This document shows, one piece after another, positions 1 through 10,228 of a stretch of 55,973 bases of DNA; within the stretch, counting starts at the first letter, position 1; each line of letters starts with the position of its first letter. The notes under the pieces were generated by a model, which saw nothing but the letters and a program-made list of their open reading frames with translations, did no database searches and was not told the DNA's origin. Source of the stretch: Deltaproteobacteria bacterium. GTDB lineage: Bacteria; Myxococcota_A; UBA9160; UBA4427. The stretch spans positions 1 to 55,973 of the forward strand of contig PBFW01000014.1 in assembly GCA_002719955.1 (NCBI GenBank), given 5' to 3'. The translations under genes and the position numbers were made by a program.

Positions 1-388
1 CCAGCGACTCGCGCAGCGTCCGCCGCACCCGCTTCGAATCGTCGAGTCCGCGCAACACCATCCGATCTGTCAGAATGACCGCGGCCGCCACCACCGAGCC
101 GGCGAGCGGCCCGACACCGACCTCGTCGATCCCGGCGATCCCACGCACCCCGCGCGCCGCGAGTTCGTCCCGTAGCCGAAGCAATCCGGCGAGCCGTTCC
201 CGTTCGCCCGCGCGGGCGGTGATCACTCGCCGACCGCGCTCGGCGAGTGCATGGGCACCCATTCTCGGATCCGAGGCGAGTTCCTTGATCAGTGTTTCGA
301 TCGCCGCGTCGGAATCCGCCTGCGAGAGCGCCTTGCGGAGCTCGCTGAGAGGGCGACCGCGACCGGAGGTCGGAGGAAGTTTCGGCAT
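1..388 (-). CDS. rnhB: Ribonuclease HII, N-terminal part (gene runs off the window)
   Basis: Ribonuclease HII cuts the RNA strand of RNA-DNA hybrids, including single ribonucleotides left in DNA. Reading the minus strand from ATG at 388 gives 129 codons before the window edge. After about 75 residues comes the family signature GIDEVGVGPLAG, with the first catalytic Asp-Glu pair, followed by GLDDSK. Both are hallmarks of RNase HII. The roughly 70-residue N-terminal extension before the catalytic core resembles the extension in long RnhB forms. The C-terminal half with the remaining acidic residues lies outside the window. It follows lpxD by 24 bp on the same strand, an association also common in proteobacterial lpx operons. 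Confidence 0.9.
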   Translation of the reverse strand, partial: MPKLPPTSGRGRPLSELRKALSQADSDAAIETLIKELASDPRMGAHALAERGRRVITARAGERERLAGLLRLRDELAARGVRGIAGIDEVGVGPLAGSVVAAAVILTDRMVLRGLDDSKRVRRTLRESL

Positions 389-412
389 GCGATCTGGACT
401 CCCGGGCGTGGA

Positions 413-1570
<1,158 letters not shown>

Positions 1571-1574
1571 GATC

Positions 1575-2396
1575 TTACCGGGCGAACAACACGGACACGG
1601 GCGAGGTCCGCGAGACCGAGGCGGCGTTGCTCCCCAGGAAATAGTCGGTGATCCGGTTGCGGCCGTAGGCACCCATCACGATCAGACTCGCGCGGACTTC
1701 CTTGGCGGTATCGACGATCTTCACGTCCGGTCTCCCAAGCGTGGAAGACGTCTCGCGAACCGGGACGGAAAGTCCACCGACCAGCTGCCGAACTTCGTGG
1801 AAACGCGCGACAGCGCGACCCTTGTCCTTCGAATCCACGAAGACGTGAACCGCCTCGTTGAGACCATTGGCCAGGGTCACCGCGAGCTTCGCCGCAAGGC
1901 TTGATCCGGGCGAACCATCGAAGCCGAGCACGAGCGGGCCGGTCAGCGGCGCGCCACCGGGCACCAGAATCGTGGGCTTGGTGGTCTTGCGGAGGATCGA
2001 ATCGACCGTCGAACCGATCAGCGCCCCCCGGTCCCCTGAGCGGCAACCCTTTCGCCCGATCAAGAGCAGGTCGGCGCCCTGCACCTTGTCGACGATGCGA
2101 TCATCGGGCGACCCCTGGAGCACCTCGCAGTTGGCCTCGATTCCCTCGCCCCGGGCCCGCTCGCCAAAGCGGCGTGCGACCGCATCCGCTCTCGCGCGGT
2201 AATAGGCGGTCACTTCCGCTTCGGGAAAAGGCGGCAGCGCTAGGCCGTCTCCCGCGGGCGCTCGCAGGAGACGATCGTCCAGGACCGAAAGAGCGGAGAG
2301 CCTTGCCCCCAGCCGCGACGCCAACCCCATCGCGGTCTGTTCCGCGGCGCTCGCGTCATCCGAACCATCCGTGGCTACCAGAATCGTCTCGATCAT
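1575..2396 (-). CDS. Tandem universal stress protein (two UspA domains)
   Basis: The 273-residue protein has two UspA-fold halves, about 1-145 and 148-273. Each half ends with a nucleotide-binding glycine motif: GRKGCRSGDRGALIGST in the first and GAYGRNRITDYFLGSN in the second. Both approximate the G-2x-G-9x-G(S/T) pattern of ATP-binding Usp proteins. Such proteins are cytoplasmic and stress- or starvation-linked, with no fixed enzymatic role. ATG 2396 is preceded by an AGGAG-type site, and the N-terminus (IETILVATDGS) is typical. lpxD starts four bases after the stop, so the two may be cotranscribed. The 5' leader contains strong competing hairpins. Confidence 0.93.
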   Translation of the reverse strand: MIETILVATDGSDDASAAEQTAMGLASRLGARLSALSVLDDRLLRAPAGDGLALPPFPEAEVTAYYRARADAVARRFGERARGEGIEANCEVLQGSPDDRIVDKVQGADLLLIGRKGCRSGDRGALIGSTVDSILRKTTKPTILVPGGAPLTGPLVLGFDGSPGSSLAAKLAVTLANGLNEAVHVFVDSKDKGRAVARFHEVRQLVGGLSVPVRETSSTLGRPDVKIVDTAKEVRASLIVMGAYGRNRITDYFLGSNAASVSRTSPVSVLFAR

Positions 2397-2461
2397 GTCA
2401 TCTCTCTCCTGAGGGATCTCAGTGTCGGAATCGAAGTGTACCCGCAGGATCGGCAGAACAG

Positions 2462-2561
2462 CCCCGAAGGTAGAGACCTTCGGGGACGAAGATTAGGCAA
2501 TCCCCGAGGGTGATGCAAATATGACCCTTTAGACCCTGAACAGAACGCAGGTTTGCACCTG
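2462..2561 (-). promoter_or_regulatory. Structured 5' leader with competing hairpins upstream of the usp gene
   Basis: A perfect 10-bp inverted repeat pairs CCCCGAAGGT (2462-2471) with ACCTTCGGGG (2476-2485) across a 4-nt loop. A third related arm, TCCCCGAGGG (2501-2510), can pair with the middle arm instead with one bulge. A separate 5-bp hairpin lies at 2548-2561; read on the minus strand it has a GCAA tetraloop. Read towards usp, the order is tetraloop hairpin, arm A, arm B, arm C, then the SD site. This allows mutually exclusive A:B and B:C pairings, as in attenuators. No T-tract follows, so an intrinsic terminator is not evident, and I recognise no known riboswitch class. Confidence 0.45.
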
Positions 2562-2611
2562 TCACTCGATCTGGGCGGGCGCTCCCGATTCCCGGCCGGC
2601 TCCCACGGTGA

Positions 2612-2617
2612 TAAGGT
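2612..2617 (+). promoter_or_regulatory. TANNNT -10 element of a probably leaderless transcript
   Basis: TAAGGT ends exactly six bases before GTG 2624, the start of the LLM oxidoreductase. No SD sequence stands between them. This TANNNT-N6-start arrangement is the pattern of leaderless promoters and recurs at two other genes in this window. A -35 box is weak (TTCCCG with a 17-bp spacer). Confidence 0.45.
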
Positions 2618-2623
2618 CCGCCC

Positions 2624-3652
2624 GTGCCGTCGTCCCCTGCCACCACCGCCCGCTCGCCTCGAGAAGCCTGGGGTCTGGAGACCCCCAATCTGGGCCTCTC
2701 CCTCGGCGGCACCCACGGACCCGACCAGGCGCGCGCCCACCTCGGCTGGGTCGAACTCGCAGAATCCGTGGAGCTCCATTCGATCTGGCTTCCAGAGATG
2801 CATTTCCAACCCGGTGTCTGCCCCGCACCCCTGCTGGAATTAGCGGGATATGCCGCCACGACCCGGCGGCTGCGACTCGGAACCACCTCGCTCCTGCTGC
2901 CCCTCCACCCCCCGGAAAAGATCGCCGCGGAAATTGCGACCCTGGACCAGCTCTCGCAGGGGCGACTCCTCGTCGGACTCGGGCGGGGATTCCAGAAACC
3001 GATGCTGCGGGCTTTCGGCGTTCCACCGGCGGAAAAACGCGACCGTTTCGACGAGGCCCTAGACCGCATCCTCGCGCTCTGGGCCGAGCACAACGGACGC
3101 TCCCAGTGCTCACCGCTCCAGACCTACACGCGCCCTCACCCCCCACTCGCCGTCGCCGCTTTCGGACCCAAGGGCCTCGCCCAGGCCGCCCGCCGCGATC
3201 TCCCCTACCTCGCATCGCCGGTCGAAACCTTCGATCAGGTCGCCGACAATCAGACGCGCCACCGATCGCTACTGCCCGACCCCGAGAAGAAGGCGCTCTC
3301 CTTGGTGATGCGAACGATCTTCGTTTCCGAGGACGCCGGGGAACTCGACGCCGCCCGCGAATCGCTGATCGGCGAAATGACCGGCCGCAGGGAGGGGATG
3401 CCCGCCGCGGTCAACCGGGCGCTCGACGCGCCGCTCGAGTCCCGCGCCGTCATCGGAACGACGGAGGAGGTGACCGAGCGGCTGATCCACGAACGACGAC
3501 GCCTCGATATCGACCTGCTGGTCACCCGCCCCCAACTCACACGCGTCGAGCGCAACGTGACGGAGAGATCTCTGGTCCGATTGGTCGAGGAGGTCTGGCC
3601 CGCGGTGCGAGCGGACGCGGAAGGGCGCCCGGCCGACTCAGCGGATCATTGA
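2624..3652 (+). CDS. LLM-class (luciferase-like) flavin-dependent oxidoreductase
   Basis: This 342-residue protein belongs to the bacterial luciferase-like family, TIM-barrel enzymes that use reduced FMN or F420. Visible family features are LGLSLGG near the first strand, SIWLPEMHF, LRLGTTSLLLPLHPP, and a segment (LDQLSQGRLLVGLGRGF) equivalent to the 'SxGRxxxGxGxG' motif at about residue 110. The C-terminal half includes a VIGTTEEVTERL stretch typical of the family. The substrate cannot be predicted; these enzymes are abundant in organisms that degrade alkanes, terpenes or steroids. The GTG start has no SD and appears leaderless. It converges on the small gene at 3655-3849 with a two-base gap. 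Confidence 0.88.
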   Translation: MPSSPATTARSPREAWGLETPNLGLSLGGTHGPDQARAHLGWVELAESVELHSIWLPEMHFQPGVCPAPLLELAGYAATTRRLRLGTTSLLLPLHPPEKIAAEIATLDQLSQGRLLVGLGRGFQKPMLRAFGVPPAEKRDRFDEALDRILALWAEHNGRSQCSPLQTYTRPHPPLAVAAFGPKGLAQAARRDLPYLASPVETFDQVADNQTRHRSLLPDPEKKALSLVMRTIFVSEDAGELDAARESLIGEMTGRREGMPAAVNRALDAPLESRAVIGTTEEVTERLIHERRRLDIDLLVTRPQLTRVERNVTERSLVRLVEEVWPAVRADAEGRPADSADH

Positions 3653-3654
3653 TC

Positions 3655-3849
3655 CTACTCGGCAGCCGATTCGTCTTCCTCCTCGCGTGTGAAGGTCAGG
3701 AAGGCCATGCTCGGTCGCTTCGAGGAGTCGCGCATCGCGAATTGCATCGTGTCGAAGGTCCAACCCTCGGCGCTCCAATCGTTGAGTGCCTTTTCGATTC
3801 CCTCGTCCGTGACCATGGCGATCTCGACGACCTTGTAGCGCAGTGACAC
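3655..3849 (-). CDS. Small DUF4177-like protein
   Basis: A 64-residue protein starting at GTG 3849, preceded at good distance by GAGGAGAA. It reads RYKVVEIAMV, then KALNDWSAEGWTFD, then a final beta-strand (MAFLTFT) and an acidic tail. The 'YKVVE...LN..GAEGW' layout matches small DUF4177-type proteins of unknown function. It is the last gene after hemB on the same strand, 61 bp downstream, and may be part of the haem operon transcript. No catalytic motif is visible. The family assignment rests on the motif pattern only. Confidence 0.7.
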   Translation of the reverse strand: MSLRYKVVEIAMVTDEGIEKALNDWSAEGWTFDTMQFAMRDSSKRPSMAFLTFTREEEDESAAE

Positions 3850-3910
3850 GTGTTCTCCTCTCGGGGCCGCAGAATACGCACTCGACCCATACCCCACGAT
3901 TTCGCCTGAC

Positions 3911-4879
3911 TCAGAGCCTCTCGGCAATTTCCGCGGCCGCGTAGGTCAGGATCAGATCGGCCCCCGCTCGTTTGATCGAGACGAGCGCCTCGATCATCGC
4001 ACGATCCGCGTCGAGCCAGCCACGCTCCCCCGCCGCCTTGATCATCGAGTACTCGCCCGAAACATGATAGGCCGCGAGGGGAACGTCGAATGCCCGGCGC
4101 GCGTCCGCCAGGACATCGAGATAAACCAGGGCGGGCTTGACCATCAACATGTCGGCGCCCTCAGCGAGATCGAGCCGCATCTCGCGCATCGCTTCCCGCC
4201 GATTCGGCGGATCCATCTGATAACCCCGACGATCTCCGAACTCGGGCGTGCTCTCCGCCGCATCGCGAAAGGGCCCATAGAACGCGCTGGCATATTTCGC
4301 GGCGTAGGAGAGAATCGCGACCTCCCGAAAACCGTTCGCGTCGAGTTCGCGACGGATCGCCGCCACTCGCCCATCCATCATGTCCGAGGGAGCGACGATG
4401 CTCGCTCCCGCGCGCGCATGGGAGAGCGCCGTCTGCACGATCCTTTCGAGAGAGGCGTCGTTGTCGACCTCGTCGCCCTCGAGCAGGCCGCAATGGCCGT
4501 GATCCGTGTATTCGCAGAGACAGACGTCCGTGATCAGACACAGCGAAGGCACGGCATCGGCGATCGCGCGAGCGGCCCGCTGCACGATCCCATCGGCGGC
4601 GTCGGCGCCGCTCCCGCGCGCGTCCTTCACAGCGGGGATCCCGAAGAGGATCACCGCGGGAATCCCGAGGTCCGCAACCCGCTTCGATTCGAGCACGACC
4701 TGATCGACCGAGAATCGCTGCACGCCGGGCATGGACGCGACCGCCTCGCGCACACCGGCGCCCTCTACGACGAAGAGCGGCTGGATCAAGTCCTCGCGCG
4801 CGAGCTTGTTCTCTCGAACCATGCCGCGCAGGGTCTCGTTCCGTCGCAGTCGACGCATCCGGATCGCCGGAAAACTCAT
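3911..4879 (-). CDS. hemB: Delta-aminolevulinic acid dehydratase (porphobilinogen synthase)
   Basis: HemB condenses two 5-aminolevulinates to porphobilinogen in the cytoplasm. Start ATG 4879 overlaps the upstream stop by four bases (ATGA) and gives 322 residues, the usual length. The two Schiff-base lysines are Lys195 ([12 protein letters not shown]) and Lys248 ([12 protein letters not shown]). The zinc site is intact: Cys120, Cys122 and Cys130 in [14 protein letters not shown], so this is a zinc-dependent form. It is the last biosynthetic gene of the haem operon running from 9524. Confidence 0.97.
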   Translation of the reverse strand: MSFPAIRMRRLRRNETLRGMVRENKLAREDLIQPLFVVEGAGVREAVASMPGVQRFSVDQVVLESKRVADLGIPAVILFGIPAVKDARGSGADAADGIVQRAARAIADAVPSLCLITDVCLCEYTDHGHCGLLEGDEVDNDASLERIVQTALSHARAGASIVAPSDMMDGRVAAIRRELDANGFREVAILSYAAKYASAFYGPFRDAAESTPEFGDRRGYQMDPPNRREAMREMRLDLAEGADMLMVKPALVYLDVLADARRAFDVPLAAYHVSGEYSMIKAAGERGWLDADRAMIEALVSIKRAGADLILTYAAAEIAERL

Positions 4880-6480
4880 TCGCCCCCTCCTCTGGTTCCG
4901 TCCATCGGTGGCCCGCTCGTCGTCGAAATCACGGGCGCGGGCCAATCCGCCCCGATCAACTCTTCGATCATGGCCGAGATCTCCGGCCGATCCGGAACGA
5001 CCGCGGCGGGCAGCCCCACGGCCTCGAGTCGCCGAGCCGTCGTCCGGCCGATGGCGGCGATCATACAACGGCCCGCCGCGGCTCGGCTTTCATCGTCCAA
5101 ACAGGCCAGGAAATGATCCACGGTCGACGGACTCGTAAAGGTGAGCGCGTCGAGTTCTCCGGCTTTGAGTTGAGCACGCAGGTCGGCCTCCTCGATCGTT
5201 GGACGGCGATTCTCATAGAACGCGACCGAATCGACCTCTGCCCCCGCCGCGCGCAATCCATCGGCGATCACGCTGCGACCGATCTGGGAGCGCGGGATCA
5301 GTACCCGTTCTCGATCACCCGAGAGCGCCGGGAGGAGCTGGGCGAGCAGGGCCTCGGCATCCCCGCGACCGGAGGCGATGAGGTGGACGGGAAGACCCGC
5401 CCCGAGAGCGGCCCGAGCGGTCACCTCCCCGATACAGAAGACGCGAAGAGCGGGGGCGAGCGAAGCGCCCACCGAGCCACGCTTCGCCTCCAGCGCGCGC
5501 ACGAAGAAGCGCACCGCGTTCGAACTCGTGAAGACGAGCGTCGAGTACGCAGCGACCGAGGCGACCGCGCGATCGATCTCCTCCGCACCCGGCCCCGATG
5601 CGATGGCGGCGAGTTCGATCATCGGCACGATCACGGGCGTCGCCCCGGTCGCCCGCAACGCTCCGGAAAGCTCCGCTGCCTGCGCCCGCGCACGAGTGAC
5701 GAGCACGCGCCGCCCGAACATCGGCTGCCTCTCCCACCAGCAGAGGTCTGCGCGAAGACCGACAACCTCACCCACGATGATCGCCGAGGGCGACCCGAGG
5801 CCGGCCTCCTTCACGGCTTCGGGCAATTCCGCAAGGGTCGACACGCAGGTCTGCTGTTCCGGAAGCGTTCCGTGCATGACGGCGGCGGCGGGGGTGCTGG
5901 GCGATCTGCCACCGGCGATCAGCTCACCGACGAGGGACGTGATATTTCGCATGCCCATCAGGATCACCAAGGTATCGACCGCCGTCCCGATCTCTCGCCA
6001 ACGGATCTGTTCCGTCGCACGACTGGGATCTCTGTGCCCGGTCACGACGGCGAAGGAGGCCGCGTGCCGGCGATCGGTCACGGGGATTCCGGCGTACGCG
6101 GCAGCCGCGATCGCCGCGGTCACCCCCGGCACGATCTCGAAGGGGATCCCCGCCTCGGCGCAGGCGCTCACCTCCTCGCCGCCACGTCCGAAGACGAAGG
6201 GATCGCCTCCCTTCAGCCGCACAACCGTGTGCCCCGCCCGAGCATATTCGACGAGCAGCGCGTTGATCTCGGGCTGACTACGCGTCGGTTCTTCGTGGCC
6301 GCGCTTCCCGACATTGATGCGCTCGGCGCGCACCGGAGCGAGATCGAGCAGATCGCCCGTGGCGAGTTCGTCGTAGAGAACGACGTCGGCCCGCGCGAGG
6401 GCCTTCGCACCACGAATCGTGATCAAGTCCGGATCCCCGGGGCCGGCGCCGACGAGAAGAACACGGCCTACGTCAGTCAT
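4876..6480 (-). CDS. cobA/hemD: Fused uroporphyrinogen-III C-methyltransferase / uroporphyrinogen-III synthase
   Basis: A 534-residue two-domain enzyme. Residues about 1-245 are the SAM-dependent CobA/SUMT domain ([54 protein letters not shown]), which methylates uroporphyrinogen III to precorrin-2. Residues about 255-534 are HemD ([34 protein letters not shown]), which closes hydroxymethylbilane to uroporphyrinogen III. The fusion puts both the synthase and the first step towards sirohaem or cobalamin in one chain, as in Clostridia and several deltaproteobacterial groups. Start ATG 6480 overlaps the hemC stop by eight bases. Confidence 0.95.
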   Translation of the reverse strand: MTDVGRVLLVGAGPGDPDLITIRGAKALARADVVLYDELATGDLLDLAPVRAERINVGKRGHEEPTRSQPEINALLVEYARAGHTVVRLKGGDPFVFGRGGEEVSACAEAGIPFEIVPGVTAAIAAAAYAGIPVTDRRHAASFAVVTGHRDPSRATEQIRWREIGTAVDTLVILMGMRNITSLVGELIAGGRSPSTPAAAVMHGTLPEQQTCVSTLAELPEAVKEAGLGSPSAIIVGEVVGLRADLCWWERQPMFGRRVLVTRARAQAAELSGALRATGATPVIVPMIELAAIASGPGAEEIDRAVASVAAYSTLVFTSSNAVRFFVRALEAKRGSVGASLAPALRVFCIGEVTARAALGAGLPVHLIASGRGDAEALLAQLLPALSGDRERVLIPRSQIGRSVIADGLRAAGAEVDSVAFYENRRPTIEEADLRAQLKAGELDALTFTSPSTVDHFLACLDDESRAAAGRCMIAAIGRTTARRLEAVGLPAAVVPDRPEISAMIEELIGADWPAPVISTTSGPPMDGTRGGGE

Positions 6481-7426
6481 CGGCCTCGATCTCTTCGGCG
6501 AGGGCCGCCAGAATCTCCCGTCCGCCGCGCTCGAGGACCGCCTCGGCGACCCGCGCACCGAGGGCGGCGGCATCGGTCTCGGGGGCGATCTCTTCCGCAT
6601 AGGCGAGGCGCTCGCCGTCGAGACTCGAAACGAGTCCACGAAAGCGAAGTCCGCCCGCGACGCGTTCGGCGAAACCCGCCAGCGGCACGCTGCAATCGCC
6701 GCCGATCGCCGTCTGAAAAGCGCGCTCAGCGCGAGCGACGACAGCGATTTCATCGCTCTCGAGGGTCGCGATCCGTTCGCACCATTCATCGCCAGCGCGT
6801 GTTTCGAGGGCGAGCAACCCCTGCCCCACGGCCGGCAACATCGTCTCGGGGGCGATCCGCTCGTCGATCGCATCACCCATCCCGAGTCGCACGAGTCCGG
6901 CGCAGGCGAGGATGACCGCGTCGAGCCCATCCGATTCGAGCTTGCCCAGCCGGGTTGGCACATTGCCGCGAAGCGGCACGGGATCCAGATCGGGGCGGTG
7001 GGCGCGCAGCAAGGCCATGCGACGGGTGCTGCCGGTGCCGACGCGAGCACCCGGGGCCAGGTCTGCGAGCTGACTGCCACGCACACGCGCGCACAGAGCG
7101 TCACGCGGATCTTCGCGCTCGGGATGCGCCGCGATCACGCAGCCCTCGGCGATCCTCGCCGGCACATCCTTCGCACTGTGGACGGCGAGATCCGCGCGAC
7201 CGTCGAGCAACGCCTCCTCGATCTCCTTCACGAAGAGCCCCTTGCCACCGATCTTGGCCAGCGAACGGTCCTGGATCCTGTCGCCCGTCGTACGCAGGAC
7301 GACGAGCTCCGACTCCACGTCGAGTTCTCGCTCGATCCGGGCCGCGATATGGCGGGTCTGGGTCAGGGCGAGATCGCTGCCTCGAGTCGCGATGCGAATC
7401 CGGGTCTTGGTGCTGGGCGGAGTCAC
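6473..7426 (-). CDS. hemC: Porphobilinogen deaminase (hydroxymethylbilane synthase)
   Basis: HemC polymerises four porphobilinogens into hydroxymethylbilane. The 317-residue product has the N-terminal IATRGSDLALTQT motif, the catalytic Asp87 in VHSAKDVP, the Arg-rich GTGSTRR segment, and the dipyrromethane-cofactor cysteine Cys245 in GGDCSVPLAGFA. Length and motifs are standard. The start overlaps the hemA stop by four bases, indicating translational coupling. Confidence 0.97.
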   Translation of the reverse strand: MTPPSTKTRIRIATRGSDLALTQTRHIAARIERELDVESELVVLRTTGDRIQDRSLAKIGGKGLFVKEIEEALLDGRADLAVHSAKDVPARIAEGCVIAAHPEREDPRDALCARVRGSQLADLAPGARVGTGSTRRMALLRAHRPDLDPVPLRGNVPTRLGKLESDGLDAVILACAGLVRLGMGDAIDERIAPETMLPAVGQGLLALETRAGDEWCERIATLESDEIAVVARAERAFQTAIGGDCSVPLAGFAERVAGGLRFRGLVSSLDGERLAYAEEIAPETDAAALGARVAEAVLERGGREILAALAEEIEADD

Positions 7427-8730
7427 TCGTCGGGTTCCTCTTCGTCCTCGATCTTCGTCCCCTCGTCGTCGAGCGCAAAAAGCGCGCGCGCCTCTTCGAG
7501 CCGGACGAGCCCGGCCTCGCGATCGGTCTCGTCGCGCAGACGCGAAATCGGTGCGTGCATGATCTTGTTGACGATGGTTCGGGTGAGCTGCTCGAGCACA
7601 TCTCCCTGGCTCCCGTCGAGGCGCAATCGGCCCGCGAAGCGATCGATCTCGGATCGTCGAATCTCCTCCGCGCGATCGCGCAGATCACGAATCGTCGGTA
7701 CCGCCTGCAGCGCCACCATCCAGCCCTCGAATTGCTCGCGCTCCTCGTACACGATTCGCTCGGCCCGCTCGGATTCCAGCCGGCGCTCCCTTTCGTTCGC
7801 CGTAGCGATTTCCTGGAGATCATCGAGATTATAGAGATAGGCGCTATCGAGCTCGTGCACCCCCGGATCGATATTCCGTGGCACGCCGATATCAATCAGG
7901 AAGAGTGGCTTGCCACGCCGCGCGACGAGACTTCTGCCCACGCTTTCCCGGGTCAGGATCGGTCCGTCGCCACCGATACACGTCAACACGACATCGCTGT
8001 CGGCGAGCAATGCATCGACCTCGTCGAGCCCATGAGCCGTGCCCGAGAAGCGGCGCGCGAGGGCCTCAGCGTGAGCGGCGGTTCGATTCGCGACCCGCCG
8101 TGTCCCGAGGCCGTGATCGTCGAGAGCGACCAACGCCGCTTCGATCATCTCGCCCGCACCGATCAGGAGCGCGCTCTTGTCCTCGAAGTGTTCGAAGATC
8201 TGTCTGGCGAGATCGACCGCGACGCGAGCGACGGACACCGGCCGCTGGGCGATGCCCGTCTCGTTCTTGACGCGTTTGGCCGTGGCAAAGGAGCGCTGAA
8301 AAAGCCGCGAGAGAACGGCGCCACAACTGCCCGCCTCGATCGCCTCGCGATAGGCGTCCTTGACCTGACCCAGGATCTGCGGTTCACCGACGACCATCGA
8401 ATCGATGGACGAGGCCACTCGAAAGACGTGCTCGACGGCCTCGCGGCCGCGGCGGAGGTAGGTCATCTCCTTGAGCGACGCGCTCGCGGGCAGTTCGCCT
8501 CCCGCCAGGTCCCGCGCGAAGAAGTCGAGGAGAACATGTTCGACGCCATCTGGATTCGGGGTCGTCACGACGATTTCGACGCGATTGCAGGTCGAGAGCA
8601 GCGTCGCCTCAGCGATCTCCGGCCGATCGATCAGCTTGCGCAGCAGGGGCTCGGGCTGGGCCGCGGCGAAGCGCTCGCGGACCTCGACGGGGGCCGTCCG
8701 GTGATTCATCCCGAGGAGTACGACCTTCAC
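7423..8730 (-). CDS. hemA: Glutamyl-tRNA reductase
   Basis: HemA reduces glutamyl-tRNA(Glu) to glutamate-1-semialdehyde with NADPH, the first step of the C5 route to tetrapyrroles. The 435-residue protein carries GMNHRTAPVEVRE, the catalytic Cys48 in LLSTCNRVE, the GEPQILGQVKDAY signature and a Rossmann-like segment (LLIGAGEMIEAAL). The tail is acidic. It overlaps hemX upstream and hemC downstream by four bases each, so the operon is tightly coupled. hemL was not found in this window. Confidence 0.97.
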   Translation of the reverse strand: MKVVLLGMNHRTAPVEVRERFAAAQPEPLLRKLIDRPEIAEATLLSTCNRVEIVVTTPNPDGVEHVLLDFFARDLAGGELPASASLKEMTYLRRGREAVEHVFRVASSIDSMVVGEPQILGQVKDAYREAIEAGSCGAVLSRLFQRSFATAKRVKNETGIAQRPVSVARVAVDLARQIFEHFEDKSALLIGAGEMIEAALVALDDHGLGTRRVANRTAAHAEALARRFSGTAHGLDEVDALLADSDVVLTCIGGDGPILTRESVGRSLVARRGKPLFLIDIGVPRNIDPGVHELDSAYLYNLDDLQEIATANERERRLESERAERIVYEEREQFEGWMVALQAVPTIRDLRDRAEEIRRSEIDRFAGRLRLDGSQGDVLEQLTRTIVNKIMHAPISRLRDETDREAGLVRLEEARALFALDDEGTKIEDEEEPDE

Positions 8731-9524
8731 GAGACGAGTCCAGCGCCGAGCACGGCAAAGAGCAGGAACGCGAAGCCCGCGACGGCGCTCGCCGCGGCCT
8801 GACGTGCGCCCTGCCCCCCGCCGAAGCGAAGCGCGACGAGTCCGAGATAGATCGTCCAGGCGATCAGCATCCAGATCTCGTGCAGCCGTCCGCCGAAGAG
8901 TTCACCCGTACGCGAGTCGAGCCAGAGGGCGCCCGTCACGACCCCGAGGCTCAGCAGCGGAAACCCGAGCGCGAGCGCAACGCGGTTCACGCGATCGAGG
9001 GCCTCGAGCGAGGGCAGCGGAGCGCGGCGCGCAACCGAACGGCGCAATTTGAGAGCGCGGTGCTCCATCAGAAAAAAGAAACCGGCCAGCGCGGCGACCC
9101 CTAGCGCGGCCAGGCCGGCGCTGGCGAGCAGGACATGGGCGTGCGGGATCGTTCCGCTCGCCCCGGCGAGCGCGGGCCCCTCGGACGGCGCCGAAGAGGA
9201 CAACGTGACGCCGAAGCTCGTCAGAAAGGCAATGAAGGCGATCGGTGGAACGAATCCCGGCAATCGCAGGCGCGCGAAGAGGAGGAGGGTAAAAAGAACA
9301 CCGAGCCAGGCCATGACTGCGACGGCGAGGCCGAAATCCGTCAGGGAGGGCGCGGGCTCGAGGCGATGGAGGGTCGCGAAAGCGGCCGTTTGCACGAACG
9401 CGCCGAGCGCGAGGCCCACGCGCGACCCACGCAGGACCCTGGGCGCTGGCAGCGCGAGTCCGAGAACCGCGGCCACGCCCGCAGCCAGGTAGAGTGCCGC
9501 GGCCATGTATTGAAATGCGTGCAA
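8727..9524 (-). CDS. hemX: HemX/CcsA-like integral membrane protein
   Basis: A hydrophobic protein with about eight predicted membrane segments and the cytochrome c assembly (CcsA/ResC/HemX) layout. Its position directly before hemA matches HemX, which in Bacillus modulates HemA levels. A role in cytochrome c assembly cannot be excluded, because His residues lie near membrane edges (PHAHVLL, LHEIWM). I chose TTG 9524 because GAGG lies six bases upstream; this gives 265 residues. ATG 9506 lacks an SD, and TTG 9545 has only a weak one. It is the first gene of the haem operon. Confidence 0.75.
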   Translation of the reverse strand: MHAFQYMAAALYLAAGVAAVLGLALPAPRVLRGSRVGLALGAFVQTAAFATLHRLEPAPSLTDFGLAVAVMAWLGVLFTLLLFARLRLPGFVPPIAFIAFLTSFGVTLSSSAPSEGPALAGASGTIPHAHVLLASAGLAALGVAALAGFFFLMEHRALKLRRSVARRAPLPSLEALDRVNRVALALGFPLLSLGVVTGALWLDSRTGELFGGRLHEIWMLIAWTIYLGLVALRFGGGQGARQAAASAVAGFAFLLFAVLGAGLVS

Positions 9525-9688
9525 ATCGATCCTCGATCGGAGCAAATCCGGTCATTCGTTCCGTCTGACAGGAAATCGCCCGAGAAACGCGACAACCCGA
9601 GCGCAGCCGGGTCCCCCCGGAGCGAATGAGAGGTCTAGGGCGACACACGGGGGTCGACCCGCCCGACGGCAGGAGTATACAGACGCGC

Positions 9689-10228
9689 TCAGCGCCCTTG
9701 CAGCTTCCTCATCTGAGCCTCGACCTTGGCCGCGTCGTTCACCATCTCGAAGAGCCGGAAGGCCGGCTCCCCGAGCAGCACGAAACGGATCTCCGCGAGG
9801 GCGCCTCCCTCATCCGAATAACGGCGCGCCTCCGCCAGCGAGATCTCGGCACAGGTCTGCAGCGAGAGCCCACCCACCCCGGCGCCGATTGCGGGCACGG
9901 AGAGGGTGGCGCAGCTCTTCTCACCAGCCAACGCAAAGGCGGCCCGCAGCGCTGAACGCAGGCTCTCCTCGCTGACCTGCCCCCCTGGCGGCATCCCCGC
10001 CGCATGGATGACGAAGCGGGCGGCCAGATCGCCGGCACCGGTGATCGCCGCCGCACCGACCTCGACCGGGCCATGGGCGGCGCACTCTTCCCCGATCGAC
10101 GGGCCGCCCCGGCGGGCGATCGCTCCCGCGACCCCGCTTCCGAGAACGAGTGCGCTGTTCGCCGCATTCACGATCGCATCGACCTCCTCGCCTGTGATGT
10201 CTCCCTCGACCAACACGATTCGCGTCAT
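9689..10228 (-). CDS. Macrodomain protein (ADP-ribose binding or hydrolase)
   Basis: A 179-residue single macrodomain. It starts IVLVEGDITGEEVDAIVNAANSAL, followed by the GSGVAGAIARRGG loop, FVIHAAG, and SVPAIGAGVGGLS. These are the ADP-ribose-binding loops of the AF1521/YmdB-type family, which bind or hydrolyse ADP-ribose, O-acetyl-ADP-ribose or mono-ADP-ribosylated proteins. Start ATG 10228 overlaps the stop of the upstream gene by four bases (ATGA), so the two proteins are translationally coupled and probably act together. The C-terminal 20 residues are charged and possibly helical. Confidence 0.9.
   Translation of the reverse strand: MTRIVLVEGDITGEEVDAIVNAANSALVLGSGVAGAIARRGGPSIGEECAAHGPVEVGAAAITGAGDLAARFVIHAAGMPPGGQVSEESLRSALRAAFALAGEKSCATLSVPAIGAGVGGLSLQTCAEISLAEARRYSDEGGALAEIRFVLLGEPAFRLFEMVNDAAKVEAQMRKLQGR

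Noticed and set aside
2501..2561. Cyclic di-GMP-I riboswitch
   Set aside because: GCAAA-type strings and a tetraloop hairpin are suggestive, but the conserved GGGACGCAAAGCC-type core and second stem are not present.
5113..6915. 600-codon open frame on the plus strand
   Set aside because: Antisense to the cobA/hemD fusion and hemC; the composition is Arg/Gly/His-rich and no family motif is visible.
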